Positions 17,697 through 27,028 of a stretch of 64,000 bases of DNA are shown here, in pieces. Position numbers and translations under genes: made by a program. Source of the stretch: Bin87 sp965261925 (lineage in GTDB: Bacteria; Chloroflexota; Dehalococcoidia; Lucifugimonadales; UBA3495); contig OZ253486.1 of assembly GCA_965261925.1 (NCBI GenBank), positions 930,001-994,000 of the forward strand, read 5' to 3'. Below the pieces are notes generated by a model, which saw only the letters and a list, made by a program, of their open reading frames with translations, was not told where the DNA came from and made no database searches. Each line of letters starts with the position of its first letter. Position 1 is the stretch's first letter.

Positions 17697-19004
17697 CTAC
17701 TTCTTCCCGTTCCGCGGCTGTGACCCGTCCGGATACAGGTCGTCCCACATCGCGTCCCGCCAGTCCACGCCCACCGGCAGGATCGCCTGCGATGGACGCA
17801 GCATGTAGTAGTTGTCGCCCACGCCGGGCGGAGTTCCGCCCTCTGCCACTGTTCGCGCTGCCTGCAGCAACTGCCGGCGGGCGTAGATGATGGCCATGTC
17901 GGTGCGCGTGAGGTTCTCCCGCGACCTGTCCACGATGTGGCCCATGCTCTCCTGAACCGCCACGTCCTGCGCGTTCACCCCGTCGATGCCGCTGAAGGTC
18001 TCCGTCTTCTGCACCGAACGGTTGATCATCCAGTTGTTGTCCCGGTTGACCCTGGTGCGGAAGCTTTCGAGCATGTGCTCCGGCCCACGCCCGTAGCCGC
18101 GGTCCATATTCACCCGTTCCTGCTCCTCGATGGGGTCGTCATAGGATAGGTCCCAGTTCCAGACCATCACGTTGTTGTCGTCCATGGGGACCCACATGTG
18201 TCCGGACGCCAGGAAACCCACCGGCCCCGCCTGGCCCCGATAGCCCCGCTGGCTGGCCCTGAGCTGGTGGAAGGGCATCACGAAGTGGTACGCGCGCACG
18301 TGGTTGCCCTCGTCGCCCAGCGAACGGATTCCGACGTAGCGATAGCCGTAGTCCGTGATATCCACCTCCAGTTCCGGCGGCTTGCCCTGCACATGGGGCG
18401 AGTCGACCCGCAGGCCGGCATGTGGGGTGTCCGTCCGTAGCGTGCGGTGCAGGATGGTGGCGTGCGCCGAGTCGATGCCGCCCTCCAGCGCCTGCAGCCA
18501 GTTGCACTCCTGGATGTTCTTGGTGACGTGGCGGTGAGATGCCGGCACCGCGGCCCACTCGAACTTGGGCGGCGGCGGCATGTGCTCTTTCGGTCCCATG
18601 TATGCCCAGATGACGCCGCCCAACTCGACGGTCGGGTAGGACGTCGTCGTCATCTTGGACGGATAGTCGCTGTCCGCCGGTTCGTTCATCATGTCCACGC
18701 ACTGCCCGTTCACGTCGAACTTCCAGCCGTGGTAGATGCACCGCAGGCCACACTCTTCGTTACGGCCCAGCCACAGCGACACCAGGCGGTGCGGGCAAAA
18801 CTCTTCAAGCAGGCCGATGCGCCCGTCGCTGTCGCGGAAGGCTACCAGTTCTTCGCCCAGCAGCTTGACCCGCACCGGCTCTCCGTCCGGCTCCGCCAGC
18901 TCCCAGGACAGTAGGGCCGGCATCCAGTAGCGGCGCATCAACTCGCCCATTGGGCTGCCTTGCCCGACTTGTGTGAGTGCCACATTCTCTGCTTGCGAAA
19001 TCAT
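17697..19004 (-). CDS. Rieske non-haem iron aromatic-ring oxygenase, large subunit
   Basis: 435 residues. The N-terminal Rieske [2Fe-2S] domain has CPHRLVSLWLG and CIYHGWKFD, the Cys-X-His...Cys-X2-His ligand set. The catalytic domain has EGGIDSAHATILHR supplying the mononuclear iron Asp/His/His. Layout and length match phthalate/vanillate-type oxygenases, which dihydroxylate or O-demethylate aromatics and need an external reductase. No reductase is adjacent; the ferredoxin-NADP-type reductase at 33.6 kb is unlikely to be its partner. The start at 19004 is preferred because GGAGG lies about nine bases upstream. Substrate not predictable. Confidence 0.9.
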   Translation of the reverse strand: MISQAENVALTQVGQGSPMGELMRRYWMPALLSWELAEPDGEPVRVKLLGEELVAFRDSDGRIGLLEEFCPHRLVSLWLGRNEECGLRCIYHGWKFDVNGQCVDMMNEPADSDYPSKMTTTSYPTVELGGVIWAYMGPKEHMPPPPKFEWAAVPASHRHVTKNIQECNWLQALEGGIDSAHATILHRTLRTDTPHAGLRVDSPHVQGKPPELEVDITDYGYRYVGIRSLGDEGNHVRAYHFVMPFHQLRASQRGYRGQAGPVGFLASGHMWVPMDDNNVMVWNWDLSYDDPIEEQERVNMDRGYGRGPEHMLESFRTRVNRDNNWMINRSVQKTETFSGIDGVNAQDVAVQESMGHIVDRSRENLTRTDMAIIYARRQLLQAARTVAEGGTPPGVGDNYYMLRPSQAILPVGVDWRDAMWDDLYPDGSQPRNGKK

Positions 19005-19120
19005 AGGCCATACCTCCTCATCTTGGTGCCAGAGTAGCAGCAAATTAGTGGATTTGCTATGCTGTTACCGCTCAACGCGCCCACCCAACCTGACGCCTGC
19101 CCGATTGCGTTTGAACTGCC

Positions 19121-19203
19121 ATTGCGAGCGAAGCGTAGCAACCTCGTTAGCGGTGGAGTTGTCGCCCAGGTGACGCCACCGCCACGTTGCTTCACTCGCT
19201 AAT
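19121..19203. repeat. TCATTGCGAG-family palindromic repeat, degenerate copy
   Basis: Left arm starts CATTGCGAGCGAAGC at 19121; right arm GCTTCACTCGCTAAT ends at 19203, with a GGTGG...CCACC inner pair. It belongs with copies at 47553, 48454 and 51689. It sits in the gap between the divergent Rieske and amidohydrolase genes. Confidence 0.6.
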
Positions 19204-19275
19204 TAACCAGCTGGGTACGCGTCAGGCGCATCGATCGGTTGCTTTCCGGACTCTCGAACAACAGGACTTTCAGCG

Positions 19276-20061
19276 ATGCCAATCGTAGATACCCATGTGC
19301 ACATCGGCCGCGACCACTACGAGCCGGTGGAGATGCTGCTCTCCCAGATGGAGCTGAACGGCGTCGCCAAAACCGTGCTGGTGCAGTCCACCGCCACGCT
19401 GGACAACTCCTACGTGCTGGAGTGCCGCCAGCGCTTCCCCGGACGCCTGGCCGTCGTCTGCCGCGTCGACGTGGATGATCCGGCGGCGCCCGACACCCTG
19501 GAAAGCCTGCGCGACGCCGGCGCCGAGACCCTGCGCATCCGCAACTTCCATCGGTCCCCGGGCAACGACCCGCTGGCCATCTGGCGGGCGGCAGCACGCC
19601 TCGGCGTGTCAGTCAGCGTCGGAGGGCCGGCCGAGGGTTTCGCGTCCGCCGAATTCGCCGCTCTGGTTGAGGAACTGCCCAATCTCACCGTCATCATCGA
19701 GCACCTGGCCGGCATGGGCATCCACGCCATCGGCGCCGCCGAGATGCCGCCCGACGACGTGTTTCGCCAGTCCCTTACCCTGGCCCGCTTCCCCAACACG
19801 GTGATGAAGATCCACGGTATGGGCGAGATCAGCGATCCGCCCTTCCCCTTCAGGAACATACCGCCCTACGTGCGCATGGCTTACGACGCCTTCGGTCCGG
19901 ACCGGATGATCTGGGGCTCCGACTGGCCTCGCGTGACCAACCGAGAAGGTTACCGCAACTCCCTACGGTACACGTGGGCGAAAATGGAGGACTGGTGTTC
20001 CAAGTCTGACCTGGAAAAGATATTCGGCGGTACGGCCATCTCATTGTGGAAGTTCGCATAG
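19276..20061 (+). CDS. amidohydrolase family 2 (metal-dependent TIM-barrel hydrolase)
   Basis: 261 residues. DTHVHIG near residue 5 gives the first two metal-binding histidines; IIEHLAGMG carries the third His; IWGSDWPRV near the C-terminus carries the catalytic Asp. The family includes lactonases and decarboxylases acting on aromatic ring-cleavage intermediates, which fits the Rieske oxygenase transcribed divergently beside it. The exact reaction is inference. Full length and apparently intact. Confidence 0.88.
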   Translation: MPIVDTHVHIGRDHYEPVEMLLSQMELNGVAKTVLVQSTATLDNSYVLECRQRFPGRLAVVCRVDVDDPAAPDTLESLRDAGAETLRIRNFHRSPGNDPLAIWRAAARLGVSVSVGGPAEGFASAEFAALVEELPNLTVIIEHLAGMGIHAIGAAEMPPDDVFRQSLTLARFPNTVMKIHGMGEISDPPFPFRNIPPYVRMAYDAFGPDRMIWGSDWPRVTNREGYRNSLRYTWAKMEDWCSKSDLEKIFGGTAISLWKFA

Positions 20062-20187
20062 CCTTGCCCGGTATTGGCCGATTCCGTGTGTTACCCTGAT
20101 TGTCAAAACCGAAAGTGTTGACTTATCATTGTTGCGCCTTGTGCGCCGACGTTGGGCGAAATAAACATCCTAGGGAGGAAATATTTG

Positions 20188-21330
20188 ATGACAAAGAGTT
20201 TGAAGTACCTTGCCGGGATGATGCTGCTGGCAGCCACGGTGGCGTTGCTGGCTTGCGGCGGTGAAGAGACCCCCTCCGCGCCGGTTCCCGCCGCTGACCC
20301 CACCACTCCTGCTACCGTCATGGCTGAGCCGCCCACGGAAGCCGTAACGGCTACCGACACCCCTGAGGCCGTCCCGGTGCAGTCCGGCAACCGCCTCGCC
20401 AACGTGAAGAGCCGCGGCACCGTGGTATGCGCCAATAACACCCAATTGGCAGGCTTCGGGTTCATTGATGCCGGCGGCAACACCATGGGCTTTGACGTTG
20501 ACCTCTGCCGCGCCGTGGCCGCCGCCGTGCTGGGCGACGCCGACGCCGTGGATTTCCAGCCCACCACTGCCGCCGAGCGCGGCCCCACCATGCAGTCCGG
20601 CCAGGTGGACATGATGTCCCGCAACACCACTTGGACATCTTCCCGCGACGCTACCTGGGGTAACTTCTCCCAGACCATGTTCTATGACGGTCAGGGCTTT
20701 ATGGTACCCGCCAGCCTGGGCGTCTCCAGCGCTATGGAATTGCGGGACGCCAAAGTCTGCGTCCAGCAGGGCACCACCACTGAGTTGAACCTCCAGGACT
20801 TCAGCAACCAGAACGATATGAACTTCGACATCGTTACCTTCCCCGACGCCACCACCACCAGCGAAGCCTACCAGGCTGGACAGTGCGACGCCCTGACCAC
20901 CGACCGGTCCGGTCTGGTCGCCACCCGCGTGGGCTATGATGACCCCGACGCCCATGTCATCCTGCCCGACACCATCTCTGAAGAACCCCTGGGCCCGGTG
21001 GTTCCTCACGGCGACGACCAGTGGTATGACATCGTCAAGACCACCATGGCGATCCTCATCTACGCCGAAGCCTTCGGCATAACCTCCGACAGCGTGCCCA
21101 CTGCCCGCACCGGCAACACCGCCGTGGACCGGCTGTTCGGCCTGGAGGGTGGCTACGGCCAGGAAGACCTCGGCTTGAGCCCAACCGCTGCCCAGGATGT
21201 CATCAGGCAGCTGGGTAACTATGGCGAGATTTACGACCGCCATCTGACGCCTCTGGGCGTAACCCGCGCGGGCAGCCGCAACGACCTCTGGATCAACGGC
21301 GGAGAAATTTACGCCGCGCCGCTGCGGTAG
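20188..21330 (+). CDS. aapJ: general L-amino-acid ABC transporter, substrate-binding lipoprotein
   Basis: 380 residues, exported lipoprotein (signal peptide ending LLAC, Cys at about 23) with a Pro/Thr/Ala-rich linker before the binding domain. Bilobal periplasmic-binding landmarks match the AapJ/BztA group: RGTVVCANNTQLAGFGF, GFDVDLCRAVAAAVLGD, SRNTTWTSSRDA and MFYDGQGFMV. It would capture polar amino acids outside the membrane for the two permeases and ATPase that follow. The start at 20188 follows AGGGAGG. A 180-base gap with hairpins separates it from the permeases, a usual way to make more binding protein than permease. Confidence 0.92.
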   Translation: MTKSLKYLAGMMLLAATVALLACGGEETPSAPVPAADPTTPATVMAEPPTEAVTATDTPEAVPVQSGNRLANVKSRGTVVCANNTQLAGFGFIDAGGNTMGFDVDLCRAVAAAVLGDADAVDFQPTTAAERGPTMQSGQVDMMSRNTTWTSSRDATWGNFSQTMFYDGQGFMVPASLGVSSAMELRDAKVCVQQGTTTELNLQDFSNQNDMNFDIVTFPDATTTSEAYQAGQCDALTTDRSGLVATRVGYDDPDAHVILPDTISEEPLGPVVPHGDDQWYDIVKTTMAILIYAEAFGITSDSVPTARTGNTAVDRLFGLEGGYGQEDLGLSPTAAQDVIRQLGNYGEIYDRHLTPLGVTRAGSRNDLWINGGEIYAAPLR

Positions 21331-21372
21331 CTCCAAAAACGTCCGCCGGCCTCAAAATGCCGGACCGGCGCC

Positions 21373-21412
21373 GGGGAGGGTACGGCCAGCATCCGCCTGG
21401 TTATCCCTCCCC
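21373..21412 (+). promoter_or_regulatory. long stem-loop between binding protein and permease genes
   Basis: GGGGAGGG at 21373-21380 pairs with CCCTCCCC at 21405-21412, with a CCAG/CTGG inner pair. A second 8-bp stem (GCCGATTG/CAATCGGC, 21450-21470) followed by TTGGATTTT lies downstream. Together they look like partial terminators or mRNA stabilisers giving unequal expression within the aap operon. Confidence 0.5.
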
Positions 21413-21511
21413 AAAAGTTTGATTGTTTTCGCCGACCCGGAAAAAATGCGCCGATTGCGCTACAATCGGCTTGGATTTTCCGGCAATGCTACCCCTTGAA
21501 AGTTTACCGTT

Positions 21512-22741
21512 ATGACGACCCGTCAACTGCCACGCGTCTTGGTTTACCAGGACATTCCCGTATGGCGGCACGCCGTCATCATCCAGTGGACAGCGCAGAT
21601 TGCGTCCGCCATCATCGTCGTCGCTCTGGTCGTCTGGTTCTTTGCCAACATTGCTGACGCCATCGCTGACCGGAACATCTCTTACAGCTTCACGTTCCTT
21701 TCCCGTGAGTACCAGACGCCTATCGGCGACTTTTTCATACCTTACGAATCGTCAGATACATTCCTGTACGCCTTTTGGGTAGCAATCACCAACACCCTGA
21801 TCGTCGCCGTTTCCGGCGTCATCCTAGCCATCCTGTTGGGCATCTTCGTAGGCATCGCCCGCCTGTCCTCCAACTGGATCGTCGCCAAAATCGCGATGGT
21901 CTATATCGAATTCTTCCGCAACGTGCCCTTGCTGGTGCAACTTTATTTTTGGCTGTACATTGTTCAGGAACTGCCGTCGGTGGTGGACGCTGACGGACGC
22001 GAACTGGGCGCATTGATCCCCGGCGTTCTGTACGTCTATAACGATGGCATATCTCTGCCGTGGCCGTCGGCAAACGACTGGACCGTCGCGCTGCTCTGGC
22101 TGGCGACGGCGGCAGCGGCCATCGCGGCCGGCGTCGCCGTCCATCGCCGATTGACCCGACGCGAAAGCGAAACCGGTCGGGCATCCCATCCCATGCTGGG
22201 CGGCTTCCTTTTCGCTTTCGTTATCGGCGCCGCGGCCTGGCTGGCGCTGAGTTTAGTGGCCGGCGACTCCCCGTTCTCAATCTCCACGCCGGAACCCCAG
22301 GGCCGTTTCGGGCGCATCGGTGGCGGTTTAACCGCCAAGGCCGGCTTGATGGTCCTGGTGGTGGGTCTGGTCATCTACACGTCATCGTTTATCGCCGAAA
22401 TCGTCCGCGCCGGCATCCAGTCCGTGGGACGCGGCCAGATCGAAGCCGCCCGCGCCCTGGGTTTGTCTCAAATGGATGCTTTGTGGCGGGTGACTTTCCC
22501 CCAGGCGCTCCGGGTCGTCATCCCGCCGCTGATCAGCCAGTGCCTGAACCTTACCAAAAACAGCAGCCTCGGCGGCGCTATCGGATACGCCGAACTCACC
22601 AGCGTGGGCGTCACCATGACCCAGACGGCGCCGGCGCTCCCCATCTTCGTTCTGGTCATGGCGTCATATCTCGCGATGAGCCTCACCTGGTCGCTCATCG
22701 GTAACTTCTACAACCGCCGCATGCGGTTCGTCGGCTCCTAG
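21512..22741 (+). CDS. aapQ: amino-acid ABC transporter permease, AapQ type
   Basis: 409 residues, integral membrane. A long N-terminal part with membrane segments near 27-48 and 85-115, then an inserted region containing further hydrophobic segments (about 190-255), and the conserved C-terminal permease core with the EAA loop (GQIEAARALGLS). Length and inserted region match AapQ/BztB, longer than simple GlnP-type permeases. It forms the channel with the next gene product; 19 bases separate the two genes. The start at 21512 has only a weak GAAAG site. Confidence 0.9.
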   Translation: MTTRQLPRVLVYQDIPVWRHAVIIQWTAQIASAIIVVALVVWFFANIADAIADRNISYSFTFLSREYQTPIGDFFIPYESSDTFLYAFWVAITNTLIVAVSGVILAILLGIFVGIARLSSNWIVAKIAMVYIEFFRNVPLLVQLYFWLYIVQELPSVVDADGRELGALIPGVLYVYNDGISLPWPSANDWTVALLWLATAAAAIAAGVAVHRRLTRRESETGRASHPMLGGFLFAFVIGAAAWLALSLVAGDSPFSISTPEPQGRFGRIGGGLTAKAGLMVLVVGLVIYTSSFIAEIVRAGIQSVGRGQIEAARALGLSQMDALWRVTFPQALRVVIPPLISQCLNLTKNSSLGGAIGYAELTSVGVTMTQTAPALPIFVLVMASYLAMSLTWSLIGNFYNRRMRFVGS

Positions 22742-22760
22742 ACACCCTTCAGGTATTGAC

Positions 22761-24011
22761 ATGGCCGTTGACGACACAACACGCTCCGCAGCTGCGCTGC
22801 CGCCGCCCCGTATGGAAACGGGCGTTGCCGGATGGGCCCGCACCAATCTGTTCAGCAGCCTGTTCAACGGCCTGCTCACCGTCATTGCCGGCATCGTCAC
22901 GCTTCTGGCGCTGTGGTACGGGTTGAAGTGGGTGTTCCTGGATGCCGAGTGGCGGGTTATTGTGGAACTGGGCGGCCGCTTCATCCTTGGACAATACAAT
23001 ACCCAGTCCGCCTGCCCCGGGCAAAACTGTTTCTGGCGTCCCCAGGTTGCCACATTGTTGGCAACGCTGCTGCTGGGAATGGGCTGGGGACTAACAGGTC
23101 GGGGAGTTACCAGAGTTATCGCCATCACCGTCGCCGTTGTGCTGGGATTGTTGGCCTTCCTACCCTACAGCCTGGAGGCCATGGGGTACGATGTACGCCT
23201 GCTGCTGCTGGCCAATCTGCCGGCGTTGTTGGCGGGTTGGGTTCTGGCGCGCCACACTCTTCTGGGCACCGGCCGCCGGGTTGCCGTTCTCGCCGTGGCG
23301 TCATTCCTGTTGTCCCTGGTTCTGATCCGGGGGTTGCCGGGAATTCCCGGGCTGCAACCGGTGTCGGTCAACCAGTGGGGTGGGTTGATGCTGAACCTGA
23401 TACTGGCCATCGGCGGCATTACCCTCAGCCTGCCCATCGGGATCGCCCTGGCCCTGGGCCGGCGCAGCCGGCTGCCCATCGTCAAGATCCTGTGCATCAC
23501 GTTCATCGAAGTTTTCCGCGGCGTGCCCCTGATCACACTGCTGTTCATGTCCCGGCACCTGGTGCCCCTGGCTTTCCCCGAGGATTTCCCTCAGAACGCG
23601 CTGCTCAACGCCGCCATCGTCATCACGCTGTTCAGTTCCGCGTATATGGCGGAGAACATCCGCGGCGGGCTGCAGGCGCTGCATCCCGGCCAGGCCGAAG
23701 CCGCCCGCGCCCTGGGCCTCCCCGGCTGGCATACTACCCTGCTCATCTCACTGCCCCAAGCCATCCGCAACGTCATCCCCGCCATCGTTGGCCAGTTCAT
23801 CGGCCTCTTCAAGGACACCAGCCTAGTCTATATTATCGGTATGCTGGACATACTGCGCATCGGCCTTGACTTCGTGAACGGCAACATCGAATTTCGCGAT
23901 AACAAAGGCGAGGTCATTATCTTCGTCGCCTTGGTGTTCTGGATCTTCACCTACGGCATGTCCTACGTCAGCGGGCATATTGAGCGGCATCTCGGAATAG
24001 GAGAGCGTTAG
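22761..24011 (+). CDS. aapM: amino-acid ABC transporter permease, AapM type
   Basis: 416 residues, integral membrane partner of AapQ. About eight hydrophobic segments; conserved pieces include FIEVFRGVPLITLLFMS, the EAA loop (QAEAARALGLPGWHT) and LPQAIRNVIPAIVGQFIGLFKDTSL. It belongs to the operon with aapJ, aapQ and aapP. The heterodimeric permease couples to two copies of the ATPase on the cytoplasmic face. Confidence 0.9.
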   Translation: MAVDDTTRSAAALPPPRMETGVAGWARTNLFSSLFNGLLTVIAGIVTLLALWYGLKWVFLDAEWRVIVELGGRFILGQYNTQSACPGQNCFWRPQVATLLATLLLGMGWGLTGRGVTRVIAITVAVVLGLLAFLPYSLEAMGYDVRLLLLANLPALLAGWVLARHTLLGTGRRVAVLAVASFLLSLVLIRGLPGIPGLQPVSVNQWGGLMLNLILAIGGITLSLPIGIALALGRRSRLPIVKILCITFIEVFRGVPLITLLFMSRHLVPLAFPEDFPQNALLNAAIVITLFSSAYMAENIRGGLQALHPGQAEAARALGLPGWHTTLLISLPQAIRNVIPAIVGQFIGLFKDTSLVYIIGMLDILRIGLDFVNGNIEFRDNKGEVIIFVALVFWIFTYGMSYVSGHIERHLGIGER

Positions 24012-24119
24012 CGAGCCCGTTGTCGCGCCGGCCGTTCTGCTAGAATGACGGCCGCAGCGCCGAACCCGTCGCCGTCTCCGCAGCCACGGCCAATAGCACT
24101 CACCGCAACGGAGCGCACC

Positions 24120-24878
24120 ATGACTACCAACGGAACTACGGATGCCGTCGAAGACATCATCGTGTGCCGGGACGTGCACAAGTGGTACGGCAACTTCCAC
24201 GCTCTGCGGGGTGTCACGACCACCGTCAGAAAAGGCGAGGTGGTGGTGATTATCGGTCCCTCCGGGTCCGGCAAGTCCACGTTCATTCGTACCATCAACC
24301 GTCTGGAGCAACACCAGCGCGGTGATATCGTCGTGGACGGCATCGAGTTGACCAACGACACCCGCAACATCGACGCCATTCGCCGCGATGTGGGCATGGT
24401 CTTTCAGTCATTCAACCTGTTCCCCCACCTGACGGTCCTGAGCAACATCACCCTCGCGCCGACCAAGGTCCGCAAGTTGCCGTCCCACGAGGCCGACGAC
24501 ATCGCCATGGAACTCTTGGAGCGGGTGGGAATACCGGAACAGGCCGACAAATACCCGGCGCAGCTGTCCGGCGGCCAGCAGCAGCGCGTCGCCATCGCCC
24601 GCGCCCTGGCCATGCAGCCCAACATCATGCTCTTTGACGAGCCCACGTCGGCCCTCGACCCCGAGATGATCAAGGAAGTCCTCGAAGTCATGCGCGAACT
24701 GGCCGAGTCGCAAATGACCATCCTGGCCGTCTCCCACGAGTTGGGTTTTGCCCGCGAGGTGGCCGATCGCATCGTGATGTTCGACGAAGGCCTGATCGTC
24801 GAGGACCAACCGCCGGACGAGTTCTTCAACAACCCGCGCCACGAGCGCGTGAAGCACTTCCTGTCGCAGATCCTGTAA
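24120..24878 (+). CDS. aapP: amino-acid ABC transporter ATP-binding protein
   Basis: 252 residues, GlnQ/AapP type. Walker A GPSGSGKST near 46-54, Q-loop (MVFQSFNLFPHLTV), signature LSGGQQQR, Walker B IMLFDEPTSALD, switch His in VSHELGFA. It powers the transporter from the cytoplasm. ATG at 24120 with GGAG upstream is preferred; an in-frame ATG at 24045 would add 25 low-complexity residues. It follows aapM and closes the transporter core. Confidence 0.92.
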   Translation: MTTNGTTDAVEDIIVCRDVHKWYGNFHALRGVTTTVRKGEVVVIIGPSGSGKSTFIRTINRLEQHQRGDIVVDGIELTNDTRNIDAIRRDVGMVFQSFNLFPHLTVLSNITLAPTKVRKLPSHEADDIAMELLERVGIPEQADKYPAQLSGGQQQRVAIARALAMQPNIMLFDEPTSALDPEMIKEVLEVMRELAESQMTILAVSHELGFAREVADRIVMFDEGLIVEDQPPDEFFNNPRHERVKHFLSQIL

Positions 24879-24892
24879 TTCGGGTCGGCCCG

Positions 24893-25090
24893 ATGGAATT
24901 GGCGCGGAAATTCGGGCGTTGGATCTGGGCCGGGGGTATCGCCGAAACCCAATGGGCGCGCCAACGTCGCTTGCCCTTCTGGGAGCACCCGTGGTTCACG
25001 CGCATTTACCGGATCGTGTTGGTCGCCGGTTGGGTGGCTATAATCGCATTCTTCCTGATCTGGAACCTGGTTTGGGCCACGCCCGGATGA
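24893..25090 (+). CDS. small single-span membrane protein
   Basis: 65 residues starting 14 bases after aapP, so probably the last gene of the transporter operon. A basic amphipathic N-terminus (ELARKFGRWIW) is followed by one membrane span (IVLVAGWVAIIAFFLIWNLVW). No family recognised. It could be an accessory subunit or simply a hitchhiker. The ribosome binding site is weak (GGTCGG region), which lowers confidence. Confidence 0.5.
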   Translation: MELARKFGRWIWAGGIAETQWARQRRLPFWEHPWFTRIYRIVLVAGWVAIIAFFLIWNLVWATPG

Positions 25091-25225
25091 TCGGACGCTG
25101 AGGCCGGCAGTATCCCGCGCCTTGGGCGACCGGCAGTCTCTGCCGCATTCGTGATTGCCCCACGGTGGCACGCACGGTAAAATTCCGGCACCTTCACTAT
25201 TCCCCGCGGCACGAGGAGTGTAGCT

Positions 25226-26134
25226 ATGCCGGATCGATCCATGCAGATAGGGGTGGTCTTCCCTCAAACCGAAATTGGTTCCGACCCCGTTGCCGTGCGC
25301 GATTACGTGCAGGCGGCTGAGGAATTGGGCTACGCCCATATAATCGCCTATGACCACGTGCTGGGCGCGGACACCGCGTACCACCAGCCGTGGACCGGCA
25401 GTTACACCAAGGAGAGCCTGTTCCACGAGATCTTCGTCCTCTTCGGCTACATGGCTGCCCTGACCACCAGCGTCGAGCTTGTCTCGGCCATCGTCATCCT
25501 CGGCCAGCGGCAGACCGCCCTGGCCGCCAAGCAGGCCGCCGAAGTGGACGTGCTCAGCGGGGGCCGCTTGCGCCTCGGGGTTGGCATCGGCTGGAACCCC
25601 GTGGAGTACGAAGCGCTTGGGGAGGACTTCTCCACCCGCGGCCGCCGCGCCGAGGAGCAGATGGAACTGTTGCGCCGACTCTGGACGGAAGAGGTCGTCG
25701 ATTTCCACGGCCGTTACCACAACGTGACCAACGCCGGCATCAACCCCCTGCCCGTGCAGCGGCCCATCCCGCTGTGGATGGGAGCGGGCAGTCGCGCCCG
25801 CGGGCCGATACCCACCGACCGCGTGCTCAGCCGCGTGGGACGTTGCGCCGATGGTTGGTTCCCCCAGTTCCAGTCTGATGACCCCCAGGCGGCCACGGCC
25901 ATCGCCAAGGTGCGTGAGGCTGCGGTTGCCGCCGGCCGGGATCCTGATGCCATCGGCATGGAACCGCGCGTAAACTACTCCGACGGCGACCCCGAGTTCT
26001 GGCAGGCCAGGGCGGAGGAATGGCGCGGCATGGGCGCGAGTCACTTCTCCGTCAATACCATGTCCGCCAACCTCGTCGGGCCCGGTGCACACATCAACGC
26101 CATGCGCGAGTTCAAGGAAGTAATCAGCGGGTAG
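25226..26134 (+). CDS. LLM-class flavin/F420-dependent oxidoreductase
   Basis: 302 residues, the shorter LLM subgroup often assigned to F420-dependent enzymes. Seen: GVVFPQTEIG, IAYDHVLGAD near 41-50, AIVILGQRQTALAAKQAAEVDVLS, GGRLRLGVGIGWNPVEYEALG, and PIPLWMGAGSRARG. It is only distantly similar to the 383-residue LLM protein at 15.9 kb. A GAGGAG site precedes the ATG. The substrate is unknown; the SDR just downstream may act on the same pathway. Confidence 0.9.
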   Translation: MPDRSMQIGVVFPQTEIGSDPVAVRDYVQAAEELGYAHIIAYDHVLGADTAYHQPWTGSYTKESLFHEIFVLFGYMAALTTSVELVSAIVILGQRQTALAAKQAAEVDVLSGGRLRLGVGIGWNPVEYEALGEDFSTRGRRAEEQMELLRRLWTEEVVDFHGRYHNVTNAGINPLPVQRPIPLWMGAGSRARGPIPTDRVLSRVGRCADGWFPQFQSDDPQAATAIAKVREAAVAAGRDPDAIGMEPRVNYSDGDPEFWQARAEEWRGMGASHFSVNTMSANLVGPGAHINAMREFKEVISG

Positions 26135-26163
26135 CCTCCCGTTCACACTGCATCGGGTCGCAA

Positions 26164-26203
26164 CCAACCTAACCGGTATTCACCCAACTTAACCGGTATT
26201 CAC
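26164..26203 (+). repeat. two tandem 20-bp direct repeats before the SDR gene
   Basis: CCAACCTAACCGGTATTCAC (26164-26183) is followed directly by CCAACTTAACCGGTATTCAC (26184-26203), one mismatch. The second copy ends immediately before AAGGAGG of the SDR. Half-site spacing of two helical turns makes an operator possible; a simple leader duplication is the alternative. Confidence 0.7.
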
Positions 26204-26217
26204 AAGGAGGCAACAAT

Positions 26218-26982
26218 ATGGGCAGGCTCGACGGCAAGGTGGCTCTCATCAGCGGCGGAGCGCGCGGTCAGGGTGCGGTGGAGGCCAGGATGTTCACCTC
26301 CGAAGGCGCGTGCGTAGTATTCGGCGATATCCTCGACGACGAGGGCCGCCGGGTGGAGGCCGAAATCCGGGAACTCGGCGGTCAGGCCACCTACGTCCAC
26401 CTGGACGTGACCAGCGAATCCGACTGGCAGGCCGCGGTTGCTGCCGCCGTCGCCGAGTACGGCAAGCTCAACGTGCTGGTCAACAACGCCGGCATAGTGC
26501 TTGGCCGCAGCATCGAAGAGATGACCGTCGAGGAATGGGACCGCCTCTTCGACGTCAATGCCAAGGGCGTGTTCCTGGGTACCAAGGCTTCCTTGCCAGC
26601 CCTGCGGGAGGCCGGCGGCGGTAGCATCGTGAACATATCTTCCACCGCCGGCCTGGTAGGCAACGACTACAACCTTGCCGGCTACAGCAGCACCAAGGGA
26701 GCCGTGCGGCTTTTCACCAAGTCCACCGCCATTCAGCATGCTGCCGAGGGTATTCGCTGCAACTCCGTCCATCCCGGCCCGATCGACACTCCCATGCTGC
26801 AGGAATCTCGCGCCAATCGGGGCAGCGGGCTCAGCGACGAGGAACAGCGCCAGCGGGTGCCCCTCGGCCGCATCGGTCGCCCCGAGGATATTGCCTACGC
26901 CGTGGTCTACCTGGCGTCCGACGAGGCGTCGTTTGTCACCGGAAGCGAAGTCGTCGTGGACGGCGGGCGCACTGCCATGTAA
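26218..26982 (+). CDS. short-chain dehydrogenase/reductase
   Basis: 254 residues, classical SDR. The cofactor-binding loop is SGGARGQG (the family is usually TGxxxGxG), then NNAG near 88, catalytic YSSTKGA, and the C-terminal FVTGSEVVVDGGRTAM. Probably a 3-oxoacyl-reductase-like or cyclic-alcohol dehydrogenase using NAD(P)H; the substrate is not predictable. Strong AAGGAGG site 7 bases upstream. Possibly co-regulated with the preceding LLM gene, though the tandem repeat between suggests its own control. Confidence 0.9.
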   Translation: MGRLDGKVALISGGARGQGAVEARMFTSEGACVVFGDILDDEGRRVEAEIRELGGQATYVHLDVTSESDWQAAVAAAVAEYGKLNVLVNNAGIVLGRSIEEMTVEEWDRLFDVNAKGVFLGTKASLPALREAGGGSIVNISSTAGLVGNDYNLAGYSSTKGAVRLFTKSTAIQHAAEGIRCNSVHPGPIDTPMLQESRANRGSGLSDEEQRQRVPLGRIGRPEDIAYAVVYLASDEASFVTGSEVVVDGGRTAM

Positions 26983-26988
26983 CGCAGA

Positions 26989-27010
26989 GGAGCGCCCTCA
27001 CGGGCGCTCC
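26989..27010 (+). terminator. stem-loop after the SDR gene
   Basis: GGAGCGCCC, loop TCAC, GGGCGCTCC: a 9-bp perfect stem 7 bases after the stop. It lacks a T-run, so termination is inferred from position only. It also lies just beyond the 3' end of the tRNA-Pro gene on the other strand. Confidence 0.45.
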
Positions 27011-27028
27011 GACTGTCGCGGTGTGAAA

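Noticed and set aside
22832..23869. 345-codon second + frame inside aapM
   Set aside because: Arg/Pro/Gly/His-rich shifted reading of aapM, without membrane or domain character.
24404..26167. 587-codon minus-strand frame across aapP and the LLM gene
   Set aside because: It crosses two recognised genes and their gap in antisense; no ribosome binding site or family motif.
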